Shown here piece by piece: positions 1-10,100 of a stretch of 46,426 nucleotides of DNA. Each line of letters starts with the position of its first letter. The stretch's first letter is position 1. The notes under the pieces are model-generated. The model did not search any database, was not told the origin of the DNA, and was given only the letters and a program-made list of their open reading frames with translations. Source of the DNA: Anaerolineae bacterium. Lineage in GTDB: Bacteria > Chloroflexota > Anaerolineae > 4572-78 > J111. The translations under genes and the position numbers were made by a program. Location of the stretch: contig JAGRBY010000004.1 of the NCBI GenBank assembly GCA_020433835.1, forward strand, positions 1-46,426, in the 5' to 3' direction.

Positions 1-430
1 AGTCCGATGACTGCGCACCAACTCCTCATAATCTTTCCCGGCCACGCCCACAAAGATGCCGGTTTGGGTGCCGGCTAAGGAGCCGGGCCGGTAGCCGGCA
101 TCTTCAATACAGTGCCAGACCGTTTGTAGCCAGAGGCGCTGTTGAGGATCCATTAATTTCGCTTCATGCGGAGAAATCTTAAAGAAGGCCGCATCAAATT
201 TGTCCACATCCTTGATAAAGCCCCCCCACTTGACCCGAGTCTTGTTGCTGTTACTATGGGGATCGCCGTCATAGCTACGCCAATCCCATCGATCCGGCGG
301 AATCTCGGTGATCAGGTCTTGACCGGCCACCAGATGCTGCCAGAAGGTGGGTAAGTCCGGCGAGCCGGGCAATTGGCCGCTCATCCCGATGATGGCCACG
401 GCCTCTAGTTGAGTTGGCCGGCGGTGCGTT
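1..430 (-). other. PKS module 11: N-terminal part of KS, cut by window edge
   Basis: Starts with AVAIIGMSGQLPGSPDL and runs through VKWGGF, FDAAFF and MDPQQR to the edge; the active-site Cys is outside. The sequence groups with KS2 and KS8 (same GSPDL, RWDWR, VKWGGF and CIEDAGY segments), so a DH-KR module of the M2/M8 type is expected next. Confidence 0.85.
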
Positions 431-3400
431 TCCTTATGCTTGGCAGCGGAGCGGAATCGCGTCTTGGTTAAGGGGGCCGGTGGGGGCGATGGTGTTATTG
501 TTGTTAACGGCGACGACATCGGGCTAGGATTTGATTTGTTCGGGTAATATCGCATGAAGTGGTCGGTATGATGCTCAGCCAGATAGCGACTCAAGGAAAT
601 CAGGGTGTTGTGTTCAAAGAACACGGTCGGCAGCAACGCTAACGCATAGGTTTCATTCAGTTTATTGGCTAACTCGGTCAGGGTGATCGAGTCAAAGCCA
701 TACTCGCTCAGATTTTCATCGCCGGAAATGTCCTCGGCGTTTATCTTCAATATCCGAGATACCGACTTGATCAAATCGGTCTGGATTTTTTCGGCCAGCC
801 AGGCGGTATCGTGGGTGGTTGGCTTCCCAGTTGGGGTGGGGGCCGCTGCGGCGACCTCGGCAGACAGCAAGGTGCGTCTGAGTTTATTGACGGCGCCGGC
901 AGCAACTATGACTTGCCGTTCGGATAAAGCCATCACCGTCTCAAACGCCCGCAGACCGATCCCCGTTGACATGGGGAGCAGACCTGTTTGATGCGCTATC
1001 ATCGTCTGGTTCGACTCTTCAGTCGCCATGCCGCCCTCGGCCCAAAACGGCCAGTTGATCGACACTGTCCGGCCCGAGCGTTCCCCGGCCTCGACCAGAG
1101 CCTGGCGATAGTCGGCAAAGCTATCTAAAAAGGCATTGGCCGCGGCATAATCGGCCTGGCCGATGTTGCCCATAACGCCGGCCATCGAAGAGAACAGCAC
1201 TACAAAATCAAGTAACTTGGTCTGGGTGGCGGCATCGATGTTGAGGGCGCCGTCAACTTTCGGGGCCAGCACAGTTGCGATTTCCGCTTCGGTTTTGTTG
1301 ATAATCAAGCTATCTTCAATGATCCCGGCACTGTGAATGATGCCATTGAGTACGCCGTACCGGGCATTGATGGTTTGCACTGCCCGCTCAACATCGGCCC
1401 TGACACTGATATCGACCGGCAGGTAAACCGCTGTGCCATTGGCCTGGTTTAACTCCGCCAGATACTGCTGCCCGGCGGCATCCAAAGCCGAGCGGCCGCT
1501 CAGAATAACGGTGATCGGTTGGCCCTGGTCAAGCAGATGGCGAGCGAAGATGCGCCCCAATCCGCCCAGTCCGCCGGTGATCCAATACACGCCACCCGGT
1601 CTAAGATAGACGCGCTTTTCTTGAGTGGTGATTTCTATTTCGTGCAGGGTTTTGATAGTCCGGCTTCCGGCCGCATCGTACCGTATTTCCATTTCGAAAA
1701 AGCTGTTCGAACGCATCTCCCGGTCAAGCAACGGTATCAGACGGTCGGCCTGGAGGCTGGCGACGGTGATGATTTTGCCCCGAATGTTCGACTGTTCCAG
1801 CCAGGCCGTTTTCAACAATCCGACCAGCGGCGCGTACCGATGGTACTCAATCGTGTCCGCGGCCACCACCACAATGGTGTGTGGACGGCCGGGCTTATCT
1901 GCGACAATGGCTTTTATATGTCGCCAACTTTGCCGGATCAGAGTTGGAATATCGGCTGGGTCTAGCATCGTCACCGCGGTCGGGTTGAGGGTCGCGCTGA
2001 CAGCCTCAACTACCTCCGGCTCTAACCCGACCACCAACAGGCTCTTTTCCCCCACCTCGGCATTCCCGGCCTCATCACGAGCAACCAGAGTCTTGGCCTG
2101 CCAGCCTGGCCTACTATAAAGAAGGTCGATCTCAACCGGTTCGACGAAAGCCCGTACCGTAAAGCCTTGCAAGGTCACGCAGATGGCCCCTTGCTCATTG
2201 GTCACAGTAATATCGTAGCTAACCCCATCACGGGCCGTTTCACCTTCGGCACTGAATTGGACATAGGCCCAGGCGTTCTCCGGCAAAGGCTCATAAATGT
2301 CGATTGTTTGCACCGCAAAGGGAAGACCAAGTTGCTGATACCCTTGACTATCTCGGCTTAGACCCAAACCTACCGTCGCCTGCAAGGCCGCGTCCAGCAC
2401 ACTCGGATGCAAGTCATAGCCCGATCTATCCACCCCATCCGGCAGTCGCAGCCGAGCCAACGCTTCTCCCGCGTTGTAACTGAGCTGCACCAGTCCTTGA
2501 AAGCTCGGCCCATACGCTAATCCTTGCTCTCGAAAACGGGCGTAGCCGTCTGCCCCTTCAAGGGTCGATAGACAGCGGGCTTGAATAGCCGCGATATCCA
2601 GCGACGGTGGATGACCCATTGACCCTACAACCAGCTTGCCTTGACTGTGAACCACCCCGCTGCTGCTAATCGCAAAGGCAATTTCACCGCCCTCATCCGG
2701 ATACAACCCAATTTGAGTCTCCAGCGGTTCATCCTTGATCACCAGCGGCCTAACCCAAACCACATTTTTAAGTTGAGTCACAGCCCGATCTCTAACGGCC
2801 ATGGCCCCGGCGGCTCGGGCCATTTCCAGATAGGCCACGCCTGGCAGAACTTTCTCACCCCGTACCCGATGGTCATCAAGGAAAAATTCGTTGCCGGTAA
2901 AAGTGGTACCAAAGCGTTGTTCTTCCAAATCCGAGATATTCGTGTGGACCAAGGGATGCAGTGGAGCTGTTGTGAATTGTGAATGAGGATTGCACAATTC
3001 TCTATTCTCCATTCTCCATTCTTCATTGTTAGTTAGCCAGTGGCGTTCTTTGGCAAACGGGTAGGTCGGCAAACTTACCCGCCGAGGCGTACCGTTGGGA
3101 TACAATAAGCGCCAATCCATCTCGACGCCCGCGACCCACAACTCGGCCAATTTTTCGAGCTTTCCTTTACGGATCCAGTGGCCGACCGCCTGTTGTAAAT
3201 CCTCATCCTGAGCAAAGACACTGAGTTGATTCTGTCTGCCACGCCCCCCATAAAGATGTTCAATAGGGTCTACATCGGCCAGATAGGCAGTCAATTTTTC
3301 ACGCAAAGTGTTGAGGTCAGAAACTACCATTGCCAGTCGCACTTTCATCGCCTCACGACCGACCTGCAAGCTGTAGGCCAGGTTGGTCAATGATAGCGCC

Positions 3401-5655
3401 GGCTGTGAGGCCGTGTGCTCGTGGTTGCACGCACCATTTGTTTCAAGTGAGGAGACGTACTGGGCCACATCTCTTACCGAGACCGGCCCAAGAAAGCGAT
3501 TGGCAGGCAGCTCACAGTCATAACGGTCCTCAACCATCCTTTTCAAGCGGCTCAACTGCACCGGATCGAGGCCATAGCCTTCGAAAGGCTGTTCAACCTC
3601 GATTTCAGAAGGAGCCACTCCGATCATGTTTGCGGTCATTTCTTGCACTGCTTGCGCCAAGGACAAAATAGGCTCTACTCCATTCCGTTCCCGCCTAGTC
3701 GGATGTGAGGTCGAGGCATGCTCCAAATAGCTCAGCATCTTTTGGGCGTACTGCCTCAGTTGCGCTTCAGTTCTCGCCGACAGTACTATCAAATGCGGTG
3801 CTGTCCCCGACTCCTGACTCCCGCCCTCTACCTCCTGACATTCTTCAACCACCACATGCGCATAAGCTCCCCCAAAGCCAAAAGAGCTGATACCAGCCCG
3901 CCGGGGCAGATCGTTTTTTCTTGGCCAGGCCACCGGCTCGCGATTGATGTAAAAGGGCGAACGTTCTAATTTAATGTAAGGATTAAGCTCCTCAAAATCA
4001 GGCATCGCCGGGATGATGCCATGCTGCATCGACAATAAGGTTTTGATGAGGCCCGCGATGCCGGCGGCTCCTTCGGCATGGCCGATGTGCGCCTTGGCCG
4101 AGCCGATACCACAAAATTGGGTTTTGTCGGTGTAAGTGCGAAAGGCCTTGTGTAATGCCTCAATTTCAACCGGATCGCCGAGTTGGGTTCCGGTGCCGTG
4201 GGCTTCAATATAGTCCAGCGTTTCCGGGTTAAGGCCGGCCATTTGCCAGGCGGACAGCAAGACATTCGCTTCACCATCCACACTGGGGGCCGTGATCGAG
4301 GGGGTATACCCGCCATGTCGAACCGCCGATCCCTTGATCACGCCATAAATATGGTCGCGATCTTGAATCGCTTGGCGCAACGGTTTGAGCAGCACCGCCG
4401 CGACCGTTTCCCCAGGCACATATCCATCGGCCCGTTGATCGAACGTATGGCAGCGTCCACTGGGCGATAAAGCACCAATACTGCAAAAGTAGCGATAATG
4501 AGTGGAACTTAACAACAGATTGGCCCCCGCGGCAAAAGCCATCTCACATTCGCCACCCTTTAGCGCCTGGCAAGCCACATGCAGAGCGTACAGTGACGAT
4601 GAACAGGCGGTGTCCAAAGCCAGGCTGGGGCCGGTGAGATTAAAATAAAAAGAGGGCCGGTTAGCCAGCATGGTGGCGGCATTGCCCGTGCCGTCGTGAG
4701 CCTGGATCTTCTTGCCCCGACGAGACATTTCCTGAAGATAATCGTGCGAGCAAACACCCACATACATACCCGTGTTGGAACTACGGATCGATGCAGCATA
4801 GCCCGCATCTTCGGCGGTGTGATATAAGACCTGGAGCAGATAGCGCAGTTGGGGGTCCATTAAGGCCGCTTCTCGGGGAGAGATGTTGAAAAACGGGGCG
4901 TCGAACTTGTCGACATCCTCTATAAAGCCGCCCCATTTACAATACAACGTATCTTCTGCTTGAACTTGAGGAGCATACCAGGGTTTATAATCAAAATGAT
5001 CGTTTGGAATTTCAGTAATCAGATTGGTCTTCTGGTAAAGATGCTGCCAGAAATGCTCAACATTAGCGGATTGGGGAAAGACACCGGCCATACCGATGAC
5101 GGCAATATCGCCTGCGTTTTCAGTCCGGTTTTTTAGATCCAGATTTTTATCTGTCAGGAAATTCAGATGTCCATTTGACGGTATTGAAGCAGCACGTTGT
5201 TGTTCGGGCTGCTGGCTCAGATGTAGGTTTATCGGCTCGGCAATATCGGGTTCGCCCTCGATCTTTAGAAACGCAGAAAATTGTTCGCGATACTCCTGAG
5301 CCATAAACATCGACAAGGCATCAGCATTTTGATGTTCAAATAACAGCGTCGGGTACAATTCAATCCCGATTTCCGCTTCGATGTCACGAACCAGCGCAAT
5401 GAGTTGGGTCGAATCGACTCCTAAATCCATGAAATTCTCGTTAGTGTTAATCTCATGGGCTTCAACGGCCAAGAGTTGCGCCAGTTTCCGAGCAAGATAC
5501 CGTTTTACGGCATCGGCCAAGATTTTAGGCTTTGGCATCGTCAGACTTGGCGAAACAGCGGTTTGAGCTTTGGCCTGGTCAAGCAAATCTAAGGCTTGAT
5601 CTTTTGTGATCTCTTTGGCCTTATATTTTTGAATAATCGTTTTGATTGTTACCAT
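1..5655 (-). CDS. PKS-C: trans-AT polyketide synthase, C-terminus beyond window
   Basis: Third synthase gene of the operon; the frame is open to the window edge, giving 1885 residues. Order: N-terminal docking helices (about 1-28), ACP9 (about 48-112, GVDSTQL), KS10 (about 177-605), a serine-less ACP-like domain (about 663-735, GLDPVQL), DH10 (about 895-1168, HRVRGEKVLP and DAALQ), KR10 (about 1175-1575, ITGGLGGLG, catalytic Ser and Tyr in LFSSMAG and DYAAANAF), ACP10 (about 1618-1688, GFDSITL), and the first ~140 residues of KS11. The ATG lies 24 bases after the PKS-B stop and has only a weak ribosome site, so coupled translation is likely. It begins with the ACP that completes module 9, whose KS is on PKS-B. 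No acyltransferase motif is present. The trans-AT PKS assignment is firm; the true C-terminus and any release domain are unseen. Confidence 0.95.
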   Translation of the reverse strand, partial: MVTIKTIIQKYKAKEITKDQALDLLDQAKAQTAVSPSLTMPKPKILADAVKRYLARKLAQLLAVEAHEINTNENFMDLGVDSTQLIALVRDIEAEIGIELYPTLLFEHQNADALSMFMAQEYREQFSAFLKIEGEPDIAEPINLHLSQQPEQQRAASIPSNGHLNFLTDKNLDLKNRTENAGDIAVIGMAGVFPQSANVEHFWQHLYQKTNLITEIPNDHFDYKPWYAPQVQAEDTLYCKWGGFIEDVDKFDAPFFNISPREAALMDPQLRYLLQVLYHTAEDAGYAASIRSSNTGMYVGVCSHDYLQEMSRRGKKIQAHDGTGNAATMLANRPSFYFNLTGPSLALDTACSSSLYALHVACQALKGGECEMAFAAGANLLLSSTHYRYFCSIGALSPSGRCHTFDQRADGYVPGETVAAVLLKPLRQAIQDRDHIYGVIKGSAVRHGGYTPSITAPSVDGEANVLLSAWQMAGLNPETLDYIEAHGTGTQLGDPVEIEALHKAFRTYTDKTQFCGIGSAKAHIGHAEGAAGIAGLIKTLLSMQHGIIPAMPDFEELNPYIKLERSPFYINREPVAWPRKNDLPRRAGISSFGFGGAYAHVVVEECQEVEGGSQESGTAPHLIVLSARTEAQLRQYAQKMLSYLEHASTSHPTRRERNGVEPILSLAQAVQEMTANMIGVAPSEIEVEQPFEGYGLDPVQLSRLKRMVEDRYDCELPANRFLGPVSVRDVAQYVSSLETNGACNHEHTASQPALSLTNLAYSLQVGREAMKVRLAMVVSDLNTLREKLTAYLADVDPIEHLYGGRGRQNQLSVFAQDEDLQQAVGHWIRKGKLEKLAELWVAGVEMDWRLLYPNGTPRRVSLPTYPFAKERHWLTNNEEWRMENRELCNPHSQFTTAPLHPLVHTNISDLEEQRFGTTFTGNEFFLDDHRVRGEKVLPGVAYLEMARAAGAMAVRDRAVTQLKNVVWVRPLVIKDEPLETQIGLYPDEGGEIAFAISSSGVVHSQGKLVVGSMGHPPSLDIAAIQARCLSTLEGADGYARFREQGLAYGPSFQGLVQLSYNAGEALARLRLPDGVDRSGYDLHPSVLDAALQATVGLGLSRDSQGYQQLGLPFAVQTIDIYEPLPENAWAYVQFSAEGETARDGVSYDITVTNEQGAICVTLQGFTVRAFVEPVEIDLLYSRPGWQAKTLVARDEAGNAEVGEKSLLVVGLEPEVVEAVSATLNPTAVTMLDPADIPTLIRQSWRHIKAIVADKPGRPHTIVVVAADTIEYHRYAPLVGLLKTAWLEQSNIRGKIITVASLQADRLIPLLDREMRSNSFFEMEIRYDAAGSRTIKTLHEIEITTQEKRVYLRPGGVYWITGGLGGLGRIFARHLLDQGQPITVILSGRSALDAAGQQYLAELNQANGTAVYLPVDISVRADVERAVQTINARYGVLNGIIHSAGIIEDSLIINKTEAEIATVLAPKVDGALNIDAATQTKLLDFVVLFSSMAGVMGNIGQADYAAANAFLDSFADYRQALVEAGERSGRTVSINWPFWAEGGMATEESNQTMIAHQTGLLPMSTGIGLRAFETVMALSERQVIVAAGAVNKLRRTLLSAEVAAAAPTPTGKPTTHDTAWLAEKIQTDLIKSVSRILKINAEDISGDENLSEYGFDSITLTELANKLNETYALALLPTVFFEHNTLISLSRYLAEHHTDHFMRYYPNKSNPSPMSSPLTTITPSPPPAPLTKTRFRSAAKHKETHRRPTQLEAVAIIGMSGQLPGSPDLPTFWQHLVAGQDLITEIPPDRWDWRSYDGDPHSNSNKTRVKWGGFIKDVDKFDAAFFKISPHEAKLMDPQQRLWLQTVWHCIEDAGYRPGSLAGTQTGIFVGVAGKDYEELVRSHRT
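2970..3032. repeat. ATTCTCCATTCTCC repeat before DH10
   Basis: Same organisation as the block before DH7, with only a few base differences over about 60 bases; read on the minus strand as NEEWRMENRELCNP before HPLVHTN. Confidence 0.82.
3450..3665 (-). other. ACP-like domain lacking the attachment serine, in KS10-DH10 linker
   Basis: The counterpart of the domain in module 7: MIGVAPSEIEVEQPFEGYG followed by GLDPVQLSRLK, RYDCEL and a final RDVAQYV helix. GLDPVQLSRLK is identical in the two copies. Pro again stands where the phosphopantetheine Ser should be. Confidence 0.7.
3803..3845. repeat. CTCCTGAC-type degenerate repeat after KS10
   Basis: Degenerate units CTCCTGACT, CTCCCGCC and CTCCTGACA, read on the minus strand as QEVEGGSQESGTA between the KS end (VVEEC) and LIVLSA. 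Confidence 0.55.
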
Positions 5656-7145
5656 GATTTTATCCGGAGACTCATTGCTTTACCGAAGTTTGATTAGCGC
5701 TTCAATTTGCTGGTCATCAATTTCCCCCTGGTCAAGCTGATCCAGCAGTTGCGCATGAAAGGCTCTGTCGGACGGTTGCTCTTCAGGCACAATGGGTTTC
5801 CCTAACCAATATTGTTTTCGCTTGAAGGGGGTTGGGGGTAAGGGTCTTCTCGTTTGATGGAGTTGGCTTCCTTCCTCAACAATCATATGGCAATTGGTAC
5901 CACCAAATCCAAATGAGGATATAGCTCCGATGCGACGCCCGTTTCTGGGTTTCCAGTCCTTTAGACCGGTGTTAGGATAAAAAGGCGATTCATTAAACCC
6001 AAAGCGCGGGTGAGGCTTTTCACAATGCAGCGTAGCCGGAATCTGGTGATGTTCCAGGCTCAAGATGAGTTTGAGCAACCCCGTAATCCCGGCAGCCGTC
6101 ATGGTGTGGCCCAGATTTGATTTCACCGATCCCACGGCGCAGTACTGCCTTTCCGAGGTATATTGGCGATAAACTTCTGTGGCGGCTTTAATCTCGATCG
6201 GGTCGCCCAATAACGTTCCGGTCCCGTGCGCTTCCAGATATCCGATAAGATCAGGCGTAATATGGCTGCGTTTGATGGCCTCCTCGATCACGGCTTTTTG
6301 GCCGGCCTGATTGGGCACCGTCACGCCCATGGTCTTGCCATCATTGTTAACCGCAGAACCTAAGATCACGCCGCATATTTGATCGCCGTCTCGAAGGGCA
6401 GCCTCATACTCCTTGAGCATAACCAGTCCGGCGCCTTCACCTAAGACAAAACCGTTGGCTCGCTCGTCAAAAACATATGATTTACCGTCGCCGGAGAGGA
6501 CTTTGGCTTTGCCGAAGCCAATATGGGTGTAGGCATCGACCAACAAAAATACGCCTCCGGCAATGGCCATGTCCGTTACGCCTCTTAAAATACTCTGGCA
6601 AGCATCGTGTACGGCCACCAGTGACGATGAACAGGCTGTATCAATCACTTGTGAGGCTCCGGTCAGATCATAAAAATCTGAAACTCTGGCGGCAATCATA
6701 TTGCTGATTGAATTTACAACCGAATGTTGCAGCGCCGTCTCAGGGATTAAATGGGTTAAGTTACGGATATAGCTGTTATCTTTACCCCCGATGAAGACGC
6801 TGGTATTGGTGTGTGCTACCTCTTCAGGGCTATATCCAGCTCCGTCCAATAAGGTTTGGGCCAATTCCAGGATAATACGCTGCTGCGGATCAATGGTGAG
6901 GGCTTGTTCATCGGCAATCTTAAAGAATTCAGCATCGAAATAGGCAACCTTATCGAGGAAGCCACCGTAGTAATGTTGAGTTGCCTGGCCGTTATGAGGA
7001 TTATAGACATTGTCAACAGGCCAGCGGCTGGCCGAGACTGGGGTCACCAGATCGCGTCCGGCGGCCAGGTTGTCCCAAAAATGGTCAACGGTTGGGGATT
7101 GAGGCAGATGGCAAGCACGGCCGATTACAGCTACTTTGCCGGAGT
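5320..7145 (-). other. PKS module 9: bare KS-ACP split between PKS-B and PKS-C
   Basis: KS9 ends PKS-B (DTACSSSLVAVHDAC, AHGTGT, NLGH; all intact) and ACP9 starts PKS-C (GVDSTQL). The break falls in the linker that joins KS3 to ACP3 in PKS-A, and both ends carry docking helices (LLDQLDQGEIDDQQIEALI on PKS-B, IIQKYKAKEITKDQALDLL on PKS-C). Split modules are common in trans-AT lines. Confidence 0.88.
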
Positions 7146-10100
7146 TGGGCGGGTTGGAGTTTGGGCCAGGTCGAAAACGCGCCTTTGAGCGTCGCGGCAA
7201 GTGCTTGGAAATAGGCATCACATCAGTCGCTTCTCCCTCAAGGGGTTGGGCGTCCAACCGGCTTCCCGCTTCGAATAAAAGACCGGGGCACGAGGAATTT
7301 TCGAGGTTACGCGCATATGGCAACGCATGAGCGGCGGCTTGACTGGTAACCCCCAAGCCGGCAAGATACCCGGCAAAGGATCGTATGGTCGGATACTCCA
7401 AGAGGGCATTTGGATCCAGCGTTAGATTATATCGTTCTTCCAGTTTATTCAACATGCTCATCATCAAAATAGAATCGACGCCATACTCCAGGAACTCCGT
7501 CTCGACATCCAAATCGGCCGGATCGACGTTTAGCAACTCCACGCACAAATTGATCAAATCTTCCTCTAGCGGCAAGGCTGAGGTGGCTACCGTGGCCGCC
7601 CCCTGTTCAGTTATTGGCACAGATGAAGCAGAAGGAGCCAGATCGCTGCCAACGTGCTCTAACATCAAATACCGGCGGATTTTTTCTGCCTCGCCCTGAA
7701 CAACCGCCATTTGCCCATACTGTTGTTGGGCAAGAATCTGCCCAAATGCTTGTAACCCGAGCCTGGTTGCTAAGGGCCTGATCCCTGTTCGATTAACGAG
7801 CCATTTTTTCGTTGCCTCATCTAACTGCATGCCGCCTTCTTGCCATAACGGCCAATTGATGGTGATTGTTCGGCCTTGTCGTTGGCCCGCTTTTACCAAC
7901 TGCTGCCGGTGTGCGGCAAAAACATCAAGAAAAGCATTGGCTGCCGCATAGTCGCCCTGTCCGAGATTACCTGTCAGGCCAGCAAGGGAAGAAAACAGAA
8001 CTAACACATCTAACGGATCAGCCTGCGTTGCGGCATCTATATTGAGAATGCCGGCCACTTTCGGAGCCAGGACCGCGTCAATTTCGCTAGCTGATTTTTT
8101 CATGATAAAATTATCCCTAAGCACCCCGGCGCTATGAATAACCCCATTAAGCTGTCCGTACTGCGCTCGGATGTGGCTGATCAAAGTCTCGACATCCTGC
8201 CTGCTGCTGACATCGGCCCGGACGTACTCAACGGTGCTGCCGGTTTGTTTGAGTTCAGTCAACAGATGTTGCCCTGCTTCATCGAGCGCCGACCGGCCAC
8301 TCAGAATAAGGCTCATGTCATGGCCGTGCTCAATCAAATACCGGGCGAAAATACGCCCCAAGCCGCCTAACCCACCGGTAATCCAATAGACGCCATTGGG
8401 CCTGAACTCGTTGTCTTTACTTTCAACCTGATCGGGTTCAATTTCGGCAAGGTACTTCACTGCCCGCTGGCCGTCTGTCCCGTATCGAACTTCTATATGT
8501 TGAAAGGTGTCAGGCTGGATTTCACTGCGGATAATGGCCCTGACCTTTGCGGTTTCCAGTTCAGGCAGGATAAGTAGCTTTCCTCGAATTTTGGGGTGTT
8601 CGAGCTGAGCCGTCTTCAAAAGTCCCGCTAACGGTGTATAGATATAACCGGGCAACGACTCCGGCACCAGCACCAAAAACTGCTGTCCGGCTTTCGATTT
8701 ATCTTCAATTCGAGACCTGATTTCCCCCCAGAGCTGGTGGATATTGCGGCTGACGCTCTCGGCAATATCCGGCCCCGGCTCGGGTAAGGTGAGCACATGG
8801 ACATGTTCCAAAGCGGACGTGATTTTTTCGACCCTGTCTGCATCAGCACCCGCTACCATGATCAACATATCGACCAAAGCTTGTTTGTCCTCCGTAGCTG
8901 TGCGTGGCCTCAGGGCGATATCTGGCTTATCAAGCTCGCCAGGCTGCCAGATTGACGTACAGTAAACCAGCGGATCCTCTCGGGTTGCAGCCTGATGGGA
9001 TCGCTTAGGCAAGGCTCTCGCGGTGAACTCTTTTAGAAACACACAGATCTCACCCTGCTCATCGGCGATGGCGATATCATATTTGACCACCACCGCTTGC
9101 GGATCAACACCCTGGCTATATTTTACATAGGCATAAACATGGTCGGGCAAAGGCTTAACCAGCCTAATTTCTCGGACGGCAAAAGGCAGTTTGAGGGTCC
9201 CATCCGTATTGTCCATTCGACTCAGGCCGATGGCGGCTTGCAAGGCTCCGTCCATCAAACTGGGATGCAGGACAAACGCATTTGGATTGCCTGTTTCTGC
9301 TCTGGATGGCAGAGCCAGATAGGCTAAAACTTCCTGTTCGTGACTGACCAGTTCCTCAATCGTTTGGAACGAAGGTCCATAGGTCAGGCCGTGTTGTTCA
9401 AATAAACGGTAGCATCCAGCCTTCGACATCGTCTCTGTGCATCGCTGCCGGATGGCTTCAAGATCGATGACCTGCCGGTTAGCCGGGTTTGAGCCGTAAA
9501 TAAGATCACCTTGAGCATGGATTGCCGGCTGGCTATTCGGGGTCGTTGTGCTGATTTCAAACGCCACCTGGTCTATGGCTCCGGGATGGAGGCTGCAATG
9601 AGTCTCGATGGCATTACCTTCAACAATGATTGGGCTGACCCATATCACATTCCTGATATGGGTTACAACCTTATCTTTAACCGCCACAGCGCCGGCCGCT
9701 CTGGCCATCTCCAAATACGCCACACCGGGCAGCACCCGAACGCCCCTGACCTTATGATCCCGCAAGAAAAACTCGTCCCCGCTGAAGACAGCGGTAAAGC
9801 ATTGTTGCTCCAAATCAGAGGTATTCTGATGAAGCAACGGATGTAGTTGAAAGGATGAAGGTCTGCCCTGAGCAACGTCGAAGGGATGAAGGTAGAGAGA
9901 TGAACTGTCATGGTGAAAGTTTTTGTTTTCATCCTTCCGCCTTCCACCTTCCACCTTTGTTTCTGGTATCCAATGTCGTTCTCTGGCAAAGGGGTATGTT
10001 GGCAAACTGATACGGTGGGGCCTGGCAGACTCATAAAGTAAGGTCCAATCAATCTCAACGCCTTCTACCCATAACTCGGCCAATTTGGCTAGCTTTCCTT

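Larger units (their letters stand above)
590..5125 (-). other. PKS module 10: KS-(ACP-like)-DH-KR-ACP
   Basis: KS10 has DTACSSSL, AHGTGT and HIGH within SAKAHIGHAEGAAG, and is close to KS4. After the KS comes the serine-less ACP-like domain, then DH10 (HRVRGEKVLP, DAALQ), KR10 (ITGGLGGLG, LFSSMAG, DYAAANAF, with GIIEDS at the loop) and ACP10 (GFDSITL). Outside the KS it is a near copy of module 7 with the KR retained. Confidence 0.88.
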
